Positions 44,161-51,411 of a stretch of DNA of 64,000 nucleotides are shown here, piece after piece. This stretch comes from Desulfothermus sp964427155 (GTDB taxonomy: Bacteria > Desulfobacterota > Desulfovibrionia > Desulfovibrionales > Desulfothermaceae), in contig CAYRSC010000015.1 of the NCBI GenBank assembly GCA_964427155.1, positions 22,398 to 86,397 on the forward strand, in the 5' to 3' direction. Numbering within the stretch: position 1 is the stretch's first letter; every line of letters starts with the position of its first letter. The translations under genes were made by a program, and so were the position numbers. The notes beneath the pieces were generated by a model. It saw only the letters and a program-made list of their open reading frames with translations, did not search any database and was not told the DNA's origin.

Positions 44161-44636
44161 CTCTCTTCTCCAGCACCTTTATCATTTTTATCTAATTCTG
44201 GAATAATCCTTATTATCCTTGGCTGCAGAGCTGGCTTTTTTCTTACCAGCCCCCGGTTGTAGAAGTATATTAACAAGAAGGAGATTATCAAGAAAAAAAT
44301 TCCCCCCAGGGATCCAGATAGATCTTTGTTATGGAGAGGGTTTAGATAATTTCCTGCCACAGAGCCTATAATAAAAAAGACCAAGGGGATGAGATATAGG
44401 ATTCCAATGGCCTGATTGCGAGTCACTACCTCAAATAGGACCTCCACATTATCCCCAACCCTTGCATTTAATGGATTAGATGCCTCAATAATCATATAGT
44501 CACTACCAAAAGGATAACACAGAGATCTCTGGCTACATCCAACACACTGTTTTCCCCGTCGCACCTGTATCTTTGCCTTATTAAAAGAAATAACCTCTAT
44601 GACTTTTCCCTGTTCTATCTTTTCATCAAGCTGCAT
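44157..44636 (-). CDS. RseC/MucC-like membrane protein
   Basis: 159 residues with the RseC layout: N-terminal EKIEQGKVIEVISFNKAKIQV, a cysteine cluster CVGCSQRSLCYPFG (CX2CX5C) near 32-41, then two membrane helices (about 75-95 and 105-130). Members of this family (SoxR-reducing system, RseC) accompany rnf genes in many bacteria and probably help reduce or assemble redox proteins. It overlaps rnfB by 11 bp. Confidence 0.82.
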   Translation of the reverse strand: MQLDEKIEQGKVIEVISFNKAKIQVRRGKQCVGCSQRSLCYPFGSDYMIIEASNPLNARVGDNVEVLFEVVTRNQAIGILYLIPLVFFIIGSVAGNYLNPLHNKDLSGSLGGIFFLIISFLLIYFYNRGLVRKKPALQPRIIRIIPELDKNDKGAGEER

Positions 44637-45483
44637 CCGCTGCCTCTTTTTCCTGCTTATCTTCTGCCTCTGTCTTTACCCCTGGAAAGAGACAGGCCAT
44701 TGCCTTGGTGGGACACTTTTCTACACACTCCAGACAACCTGTGCATTTTTTTACATCAATCCTGGGGAGGGAATCCACCATGGTGATAGCCCCTTCTGGA
44801 CATTTTTTTTGACATATACCACACCCGATACATCCCACACTACATACGCTCTTTACCATTTTACCTGTATCTAAAGAACAACACAGGGCCGCTACCTTTT
44901 GAGATACAGGGACCAATTTGGGGATATTCCTGGGACAGGCCTCCACACAACTCCCACAACCTGTACACATGTCTTCATTTATCACAGGCAGCCCGTTTTC
45001 ACCCATGGTTATTCCCCCAAAGGGACATGCCTTTACGCAACTGCCAAGCCCCACACACCCATATTTGCAGGACTTATCGCCACCAGTGAGTAAGATCGCC
45101 GCATAACAGTCTTCTGCTCCTAGGTATTTAAAATCCCGCCTTGCCTTTTCATTGTCTCCCCTGCAGAATATCTTGGTCACTTTTCTCTCTTCCAAGGTGG
45201 CCTTTACCCCCATAATAGCACATACTGCCTCAATTACATTTTCTCCTCCAGCCACACACTTATTAGGGGGGGCCTCTCCTTTTACAATGGCCTCTGCATA
45301 GTCACTACACCCAGCATAACCACATCCCCCACAGTTTGCTCCTGGAAGGATGTCAGATATTTCTTCCACCCGGGGATCTACATATACATAAAATATCTTT
45401 GCGGCGATCCCTAGAAAAAGGCTCATCACCAGACCCAGACATGCCATTACCAACATGGCGGTTATGATTGGAGACATATCCAT
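44626..45483 (-). CDS. rnfB: Rnf complex ferredoxin subunit RnfB
   Basis: 285 residues: N-terminal membrane helix (about 5-30), an iron-sulfur domain with GANCGGCGYAGCSDYAEA near 48, then ferredoxin-like 4Fe-4S repeats (CVGLGSCVKACP, CTGCGSCVEACP, CIGCGICQKKCP, CTGCLECVEKCP) from about 130 to 265. RnfB takes electrons from ferredoxin at the cytoplasmic face. The C-terminus is an acidic/Ala-rich tail. Confidence 0.95.
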   Translation of the reverse strand: MDMSPIITAMLVMACLGLVMSLFLGIAAKIFYVYVDPRVEEISDILPGANCGGCGYAGCSDYAEAIVKGEAPPNKCVAGGENVIEAVCAIMGVKATLEERKVTKIFCRGDNEKARRDFKYLGAEDCYAAILLTGGDKSCKYGCVGLGSCVKACPFGGITMGENGLPVINEDMCTGCGSCVEACPRNIPKLVPVSQKVAALCCSLDTGKMVKSVCSVGCIGCGICQKKCPEGAITMVDSLPRIDVKKCTGCLECVEKCPTKAMACLFPGVKTEAEDKQEKEAADAA

Positions 45484-45502
45484 TTCCCCTGATAGTTATT
45501 GG

Positions 45503-46081
45503 TTATTGTCCCAGACCAACAAAGCCAAAGAAACAAAGCCCCATTAGACCAGCAGTGATCAAGGCCACAGGAAATCCCTGAAATAGGGGGGGTATCCTCC
45601 CCAGGGAGAACCTCTCCCTTATTCCCGCCAAGATAAGAAGTGCCAGATCAAAACCAATTGCGGTGGCAATGGAATATACCAGCGTCTGCATAAAGGTGTG
45701 TTTCTGCTGAACATTTAATACTGCCACACCAAATATCATACAATTGGTGGTAATCAATGGAAGATATATCCCCAGGGAACGATATAGGGCAGGAGCTGTT
45801 TTTTGTAAAATTATTTCAACAAGTTGTACAAGAGATGCAATTACCAATATAAAGACCACTGTCTTTAAATATTCAAGTTCTAAGGGCACCAGGACAAAGC
45901 TATATAACATCCAGGTTATACAGCTTGAGAGCACATTTACAAAGAGTGCTGCCCCTGACATCCCAATGGCACTATCAAGACTGGTGGAGACCCCCACAAA
46001 GGGACAGTTTCCCAAGAATCTGATAAGTAGAATGTTATTGGCAAATATCGCCGTGACCATCATCAAAATATAATTGCCCAT
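45503..46081 (-). CDS. rnfA: Rnf complex membrane subunit RnfA
   Basis: 192 residues, six membrane helices. IFANNILLIRFLGNCPFVGVS and LPLITTNCMIFGVAVLN carry the conserved cysteines that, with those of RnfE, hold the membrane-embedded [2Fe-2S] cluster in Rnf/Nqr structures. Confidence 0.95.
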   Translation of the reverse strand: MGNYILMMVTAIFANNILLIRFLGNCPFVGVSTSLDSAIGMSGAALFVNVLSSCITWMLYSFVLVPLELEYLKTVVFILVIASLVQLVEIILQKTAPALYRSLGIYLPLITTNCMIFGVAVLNVQQKHTFMQTLVYSIATAIGFDLALLILAGIRERFSLGRIPPLFQGFPVALITAGLMGLCFFGFVGLGQ

Positions 46082-46121
46082 GATATCACCCTCTCTTATC
46101 TCTTATAATAAGGATATGTTA

Positions 46122-46739
46122 TTAACATCCGCATCCCTCATTCTTCTCCAATTTAAGGGAGATAAAATTCATAAGGGCCAGGATTAAGCCCAGACAGATA
46201 AAGGCCCCAGGAGGTCTCTGCAGGAGTTCAAATCCTATGTAGGAGGCAGGCATTACGCGGATTCCAAACCAGGTTCCTGCTCCCAATATTTCCCTCAAGG
46301 AGGCAAGGGACACAATGGATAAGGTATAACCAAGTCCCATCCCCAATCCATCTGCTATGGATAAAATTATCCCATTCTTTCTGGCAAAGGCTTCCGCCCT
46401 TCCCAGTATGAGACAGTTGACCACTATCAGGGGTATCCATATTCCCAATACCCGATAGAGGGAATAGAAATATGCCTCCATGGTGAGTTCCACAATAGTT
46501 ACAGCAGATGCAATAATTACGATAAAGACGGGAACCCGTATTTTAGATGGGATAAACTTTCTAAATGCAGATATTACCACATTACTCACTAGCAACACGA
46601 ATATAACTCCACATCCAAGTCCCAGGGCACTACTCACATGCCCTGTTACTGCTAGAGTAGGGCACAGTCCCAAGACAAACCTAAAGGGAGGGACCTCTTT
46701 CCACAGGCCCTTTGTGAATTCTCGGATAAAACTGGACAT
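46122..46739 (-). CDS. rnfE: Rnf complex membrane subunit RnfE
   Basis: 205 residues, six membrane helices. VLGLCPTLAVT near 25 and VVNCLILGRAEAFA near 108 hold the cluster cysteines paired with RnfA. The last residues (EGCGC) are cysteine-rich. Confidence 0.94.
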   Translation of the reverse strand: MSSFIREFTKGLWKEVPPFRFVLGLCPTLAVTGHVSSALGLGCGVIFVLLVSNVVISAFRKFIPSKIRVPVFIVIIASAVTIVELTMEAYFYSLYRVLGIWIPLIVVNCLILGRAEAFARKNGIILSIADGLGMGLGYTLSIVSLASLREILGAGTWFGIRVMPASYIGFELLQRPPGAFICLGLILALMNFISLKLEKNEGCGC

Positions 46740-46763
46740 GTCGTCTTTCTCCTTGAGTTATTT

Positions 46764-47369
46764 TTAGGATTTTTTGATTCCCGGTATCTTATCCTTTATC
46801 TTCTTGTAGATATTAATTGCATTTTGTACTGCCATCATAATTCCATGGGAGGTGTAAGTGGCGCCAGTAAAGGCATCTATGGTGCCGCTTCCAGGAGCAA
46901 AATTGAGGGAAATGGGCTTACCTTTAAACTGTCCCATGAATTTTTTGCTCTTTATGGCCCTGGTCCCAACACCTGGAGTCTCGGAATAAGTAGTAACTGC
47001 AATCCCTCCAATGGTCTCAGAAGGGATATTGATGGAAACCATAACCCCTATTTTCCCTGCATAACCTACTCCAAAGCCCTCTAGGGCCACCGCCACCAAC
47101 TTCTTTCCCTTTTTGGCCAAAAAGATATTTTTCTCTATCTTGTGGCCTCGCTTGTCCACCCCAACAACCACCTTTATCCTGTCCTTTACCGGGTCATTGT
47201 CATAACTTACCGCAAGTGCCTTTTTAAGGGCAGGGGCCTTTATGTTTTTTATCCGTTGATACTCTATTTGAGGTTCTGTGGCCTTTTTCACCAGGGCAAG
47301 GGCCCCTCCCCAGATGCCCGAAACCAGGGTCAAGACAATCACCATCCTCAAAATTTCTTTGGCATTCAC
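46764..47369 (-). CDS. rnfG: Rnf complex FMN-binding subunit RnfG
   Basis: 201 residues with one N-terminal helix (about 8-28) and a periplasmic FMN domain. TIDAFTGATYTSHGI near 165 is the S/TGAT flavinylation motif whose threonine carries covalent FMN. Confidence 0.93.
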   Translation of the reverse strand: MNAKEILRMVIVLTLVSGIWGGALALVKKATEPQIEYQRIKNIKAPALKKALAVSYDNDPVKDRIKVVVGVDKRGHKIEKNIFLAKKGKKLVAVALEGFGVGYAGKIGVMVSINIPSETIGGIAVTTYSETPGVGTRAIKSKKFMGQFKGKPISLNFAPGSGTIDAFTGATYTSHGIMMAVQNAINIYKKIKDKIPGIKKS

Positions 47370-47374
47370 AGTAA

Positions 47375-48316
47375 TTACCTCCCATACGGCTCTGGTGTGA
47401 TTTTATCCAAAAAAGGAGTGATAAGGCTTATTATGAGCACCGCATAATAGGCCCCAAAGGTCCATGTGCCCCACACCCTTATTATCACCGTTAGCATCCC
47501 TGCAAAGAGTCCAAATAGGACCATCCCCTGAGGGGTCACTGGAGTAGAAGGGATATCTGTGGCAAGAAAAAAGGCCACAAATAGGGCACCTCCAGAGAGG
47601 AGATGGAATATGGGGTCTCCAAAGGAACTTGAGCCCAGGAGCCAGAATATTCCAGAGAATATAAACAGTCCCAGGATATAACTAACTGGTATCCTCCAGT
47701 TGATCCTCTTTCTCAATATAAGATAAAGACCTCCTGCTATTATGGCGGCCCCGGATATCTGTCCCATAAATCCAGGTACAAACCCCCAGAACATATTGGA
47801 GTAAGAAAAATAGTGGTGGACAAAATCTATCCCTTCACTCTTAAAGACCTCAAGAGGGGTCTTGGAAGTGGCAATATCCTGTAATGGCACTATCCATTTG
47901 CCCATATAATCTGGAAACGACATCTTTAATATTACCCAAGAGATGAGTACCCCATTAAAGGGGTTGGTCCCATAACCTCCATAGATCTCTTTTCCCAATA
48001 AGACGAGAAAAAAGGTACCCACCAATATTATCCACCAGGGGAGAGTAGGGGGAAGCACCATAGCAAAAATAAGACCATAACACAGAGAGGTCAGGTCCTT
48101 GATCTTGATGGGCCTCCTTGTGATTACCTGAAAAAAGACCTCCCACAATACAGCCGATATCATGGAGATAATGATTACCTTTATGGCCGCTATTCCAAAT
48201 AAATATATGGCAAAACCCACGCATGGAAGGAGGGCTATCATGATATCCACCATTATTTTTTCCAGACTATTTCCACTATGAAGATGAGGTGAAGGGGATA
48301 CAATAAGATTGCTCAT
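47375..48316 (-). CDS. rnfD: Rnf complex membrane subunit RnfD
   Basis: 313 residues with about eight to nine membrane helices. ATDIPSTPVTPQGMVLFG near 250 is the flavinylation motif of RnfD/NqrB, and the N-terminal SPSPHLHSGNSLEKIM is typical. Six base gap to rnfG. Confidence 0.94.
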   Translation of the reverse strand: MSNLIVSPSPHLHSGNSLEKIMVDIMIALLPCVGFAIYLFGIAAIKVIIISMISAVLWEVFFQVITRRPIKIKDLTSLCYGLIFAMVLPPTLPWWIILVGTFFLVLLGKEIYGGYGTNPFNGVLISWVILKMSFPDYMGKWIVPLQDIATSKTPLEVFKSEGIDFVHHYFSYSNMFWGFVPGFMGQISGAAIIAGGLYLILRKRINWRIPVSYILGLFIFSGIFWLLGSSSFGDPIFHLLSGGALFVAFFLATDIPSTPVTPQGMVLFGLFAGMLTVIIRVWGTWTFGAYYAVLIISLITPFLDKITPEPYGR

Positions 48317-48330
48317 GGACTATACTCTCC

Positions 48331-49611
48331 TTATTTTTTCAAGAGATTATGCTTTCCATATTTTATCCATTGTACCAAAGGAATGGAGATGGGACATACA
48401 TAGGTACAACATCCACACTCAATACAACTGAAAATATTGTACTTGGGAAGGAATTCAAAATGCTTGCTTTCTGCATATCCCGATATAAAGAATGGCATGA
48501 GATTCATGGGACACACATCAACACAGAGTCCACATTTTATACATACATTTGAAGAAAATTTTCTTTCCTGTCCCTTTGTTTGATAAAATATCTGATAGGT
48601 CTCGCTGGTTATTGGATAGTCAATGGTGGGGATGGCCTTTCCAGAGAGGACCCCATTGAAAACCACCTTGGATACCTCCTCCACTTCTACCTCAAGCTCC
48701 TTTAGTAAATGGGATATGGGGGTCCCCACCCTTACCTTACACACCCAGGTCCTGGAAAGATCCCCATTTATCACGGTTACTATCCTGTCAAACAAAGAGG
48801 AGGGGTCCTCCTCTATCCTGGCCAGATAATAAAGGGTGAGCAGGTCAAAGACACCTATCCCCAGTTCCTCTTCCACAGAGGAGGTAACAGGATAATCCTC
48901 ATTTAATATGGCCCTTACCAGAAGGGGCGTCATATGTTGAGGATACTTGCTTTTCAAGGGGGCTATCTCTATAGCCGCCCCCTCACACAGGGAGATAAGC
49001 TCTTCATACTCATGCCCTTTCTCCCCACACAGGGCCAAAATAGTCCGTGGAGAACCCAATAGATCTTTGAGGACCTCTATACCACGAAATACCACCTTGG
49101 GCTCATGGGTAAGTAAATAATGTTTTGCCCCAGTGAGGACCACTTCCTCCAATCCATTTATAATAATAGTCCCCACCTTTTCCCGTTGTGCCTTCTGTAT
49201 CTTTGTGAGAAGTAGCTGAGGTCCATCTTGATTGTCCACAAGGCAGGTCCTGGTGATCTTGCCCAAAGTCCCCTCTTCACCTAAAGAAAATCCCTCCTCC
49301 TCTCCCTCATCCTTCATCTCAAGGACGATGGCGCCTGTACGTTCCCCACATAGGTGATAAAAATCCTTCTTAACTTCTTTTACCACCCCTGAACATGGAC
49401 TGTAGATGTGAGATCTACCATTGGTAGCAACCATAGTTCCCTGGGATATAGAGGCCTTTTTCTTTACCAAGGGCTCACATACACCTGTGAGGTCTTGCCT
49501 TAAGGGAAGGACATAAGTCTTAGAAGGAGAGATCTCTGTGAGCTTTAGAGTGGAGGTGGAGGTAGGGGGGTTCAGGGTTATACCGCCCGACGAAAAGGAC
49601 AAATTTTTCAT
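48331..49611 (-). CDS. rnfC: Rnf complex subunit RnfC, apparently lacking the canonical FMN/NADH motifs
   Basis: 426 residues. N-terminal RnfC barrel (LRQDLTGVCEPLVKKKASISQG near 38), a Rossmann-like middle, an SLBB-like part (VRVGTPISHLLKELEV near 300) and two CX2CX2CX3C clusters (CIKCGLCVDVCP near 356, CIECGCCTYVCP near 396). Where NuoF-like RnfC proteins have the glycine-rich loop (GLGGAGFPT) there is LVDNQDGPQLLLTKI, and the ECEPYLT flavin motif is replaced by LEEVVLTG. First gene of the rnfCDGEAB operon, so its identity is secure, but NADH binding is doubtful. Confidence 0.9.
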   Translation of the reverse strand: MKNLSFSSGGITLNPPTSTSTLKLTEISPSKTYVLPLRQDLTGVCEPLVKKKASISQGTMVATNGRSHIYSPCSGVVKEVKKDFYHLCGERTGAIVLEMKDEGEEEGFSLGEEGTLGKITRTCLVDNQDGPQLLLTKIQKAQREKVGTIIINGLEEVVLTGAKHYLLTHEPKVVFRGIEVLKDLLGSPRTILALCGEKGHEYEELISLCEGAAIEIAPLKSKYPQHMTPLLVRAILNEDYPVTSSVEEELGIGVFDLLTLYYLARIEEDPSSLFDRIVTVINGDLSRTWVCKVRVGTPISHLLKELEVEVEEVSKVVFNGVLSGKAIPTIDYPITSETYQIFYQTKGQERKFSSNVCIKCGLCVDVCPMNLMPFFISGYAESKHFEFLPKYNIFSCIECGCCTYVCPISIPLVQWIKYGKHNLLKK

Positions 49612-49975
49612 GGGATTACTCTCTTTGCTGTGTTGTTACAAATATAACAGATCCCTGTTTACCCAACTTCCTTTTCAGTTTTCCCAACGATTATTTATTT
49701 TTGCAAACCTTGTCAAGGGCAAATTCTCCCTTGGAGGACAAGATGATCCTGCATAAAGAGTCTATTATGTAGAGGGAGGTATGAAAAGAAATCAGGTGGA
49801 TAAAGATAAAGAGATAGATAAAATCTGATTAATTTCAAAGGGAAAAAGCAGATAGGGGGACCCTTCCCTTTCTAAATAAAGATGGGCTATAATCCTATAT
49901 ACTCCCAAATTCCATTCCCTTGCGCTCCTTATTCCCTTTTTTAAGATAGAATAAAAGGAGTAGTAAAAAAGGGGG
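49612..49975. other. Intergenic region upstream of rnfC
   Basis: No gene is seen. On the minus strand TTGACA (49711-49716) followed at 15 bp by AATAAT (49690-49695) is a possible rnf promoter with short spacing. TGTTA/TAACA half sites (49634-49649) lie between it and rnfC and could bind a regulator. A CTTGTC-AAGGG stem-loop surrounds 49709-49742. Arms CCCTTTTTTA (49934-49943) and TAAAAAAGGG (49964-49973) behind the TetR gene may terminate it. Ribosome site for rnfC is weak. Confidence 0.4.
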
Positions 49976-50560
49976 TTATTTTAAAAAATGCCGGGACAAA
50001 ATGAGAATTGCCTCCCTGAGGTCTCCCTTGTCTATTACCTTACTGTTTAAGGCCTTTTGGATAAGAAAACCTTCAAAAAGGGCAGTTATAAGGGCCCCCA
50101 GTTTTTTTGCACTCTCTGTATCCTGATAAAAAGGTTGGAGTATCTCAGCAAATAGGTCTGTGGAGAGGCGATAATTGCTATTATTTAACTTTTTCTTCAC
50201 CTCCTCCTTGCCAAAACTATATATGGTAAATTCCAGAAAGACCCTGGACCAGTCTTTATCGTCAAGGATGGTCTCCAGAAAGTCCACAATAACACTCATC
50301 ACCTCACTCACATCCTTTGCCTTCTCAAGCCCTTCTTTCCTCTTTTCTCTATACTCTTTAAGCCTGTTTTCCATTATATCCAAAAAGATATCATCCTTAC
50401 TTCTCCAGTACCTGTAGAAATTTCCCTTTGCATAACCAGCCCTGTAAGCTATCTCCTGCACAGTGGTAGCAACAAATCCCTTTTCCCCAAAAAGCCTGAC
50501 GGCGGACTTCATAAGTTCCCTTTTTGTCTGAAGAGACTTCTCACGTTGTCTTTTTGACAT
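49976..50560 (-). CDS. TetR/AcrR-family regulator
   Basis: 194 residues from ATG 50560, chosen because AAAGGATAGAGAT precedes it; an earlier in-frame ATG at 50614 would put the palindromic operator inside the coding region. The helix-turn-helix covers about 10-58 (TKRELMKSAVRLFGEKGF, IAYRAGYAKGNFYRYWRSKDDIF). The C-terminal domain is helical. It is divergent from the DUF374 acyltransferase gene, which it may control; both share the short interval 50561-50688. Confidence 0.9.
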   Translation of the reverse strand: MSKRQREKSLQTKRELMKSAVRLFGEKGFVATTVQEIAYRAGYAKGNFYRYWRSKDDIFLDIMENRLKEYREKRKEGLEKAKDVSEVMSVIVDFLETILDDKDWSRVFLEFTIYSFGKEEVKKKLNNSNYRLSTDLFAEILQPFYQDTESAKKLGALITALFEGFLIQKALNSKVIDKGDLREAILILSRHFLK

Positions 50561-50590
50561 ATCTCTATCCTTTGTTGACTGTTGGTCATT

Positions 50591-50609
50591 GTTTGACTGA
50601 AAGTCAAAC
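50591..50609. promoter_or_regulatory. Palindromic operator candidate between TetR and acyltransferase genes
   Basis: GTTTGACT-GAA-AGTCAAAC, perfect 8-bp arms around 3 bp, with a second pair of half sites (TTGACT, TGGTCA) just to the left. Size and position fit an autoregulatory TetR site. Confidence 0.65.
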
Positions 50610-50688
50610 GACATTTAATTAAAAATACAAAATCTTGTCAATACCTTTTCCAGAGGTTATCTATAACAGGTTGGCACAGGGAGATAGG

Positions 50689-51411
50689 GTGGGAGAAAAA
50701 ATAAAGTATTACTTTATCTTTTTTTTGTATTCAATTAAAAAGATGAAAAAAAGTACAGCAAAAATCCTTTCCTCTCTTCTGATACCCCTGGTAAAGGTAT
50801 GGGCCGTTACTTTACGCATTGAGAGAAAGAACTATGATTTTTTTTTAAGCACTAGAGAGATGGGAAAGGGGGTTCTATATGCCATATGGCACGACGAACT
50901 CTTTGTACCCATCTGTGCCCACCAGCATGAATCTGTGGTGGCCCTGGTAAGTGAGAGTGGAGATGGAGAGATAATAGCCCGGATATTGTGCTCCATGGGA
51001 TTCTTAACTGTTCGTGGGTCCAGCACCCGCGGGGGGCTTAAGGCCCTAAAAGGGATATTGAGGCTTCTTCAAGAGGAGGGAAGAGAGGTCACCATAACAG
51101 TAGATGGCCCCAGGGGACCCCGTCATAGGGTAAAGGAGGGAATAGTCTATCTAGCGGCCAAGGCCCAGGTCCCAATTATGCCTATCAGGGTCCAGATCTC
51201 CCATAAAAAGGTCTTTAAAAGGTCATGGGACAAATTTCAACTCCCCCTCCCTGGGGCAAGGTGTAAGATTATATATGGAAGACCCTACTGGTGCAAAACC
51301 AGGAGGATCACCTCCTCATTTATAAAGGAGCAGATTCGTATTTTAGAGAAAAAGATGGAGGAGTTAATCCACCATAACCAAAATGCCTTTAAAAAAGATA
51401 GGGAGAGGTAG
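50689..51411 (+). CDS. DUF374 lysophospholipid acyltransferase-like protein
   Basis: The start is uncertain: TTG 50635, GTG 50689 (GGGAGAT upstream, chosen, 240 residues) or ATG 50743. The conserved core is WHDELFVPI near 78 (HxxxxE/D acyltransferase motif variant HDELF), GLTVRGSSTRGGLKAL-type segment (VRGSSTRGGLKALKGIL) near 105, VTITVDGPRGPRHRVKEGIVYLAAKAQVPI near 140-165. This matches the DUF374 family, thought to acylate lipid A or a related glycolipid on the cytoplasmic side. Its 3' end overlaps the convergent TPR gene by 23 bp. Confidence 0.8.
   Translation: MGEKIKYYFIFFLYSIKKMKKSTAKILSSLLIPLVKVWAVTLRIERKNYDFFLSTREMGKGVLYAIWHDELFVPICAHQHESVVALVSESGDGEIIARILCSMGFLTVRGSSTRGGLKALKGILRLLQEEGREVTITVDGPRGPRHRVKEGIVYLAAKAQVPIMPIRVQISHKKVFKRSWDKFQLPLPGARCKIIYGRPYWCKTRRITSSFIKEQIRILEKKMEELIHHNQNAFKKDRER

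Noticed and set aside
49779..49824. Tiny 14-codon frame with a GGGAGGT-like sequence upstream of rnfC
   Set aside because: Spacing to the ATG is too short and nothing supports translation.
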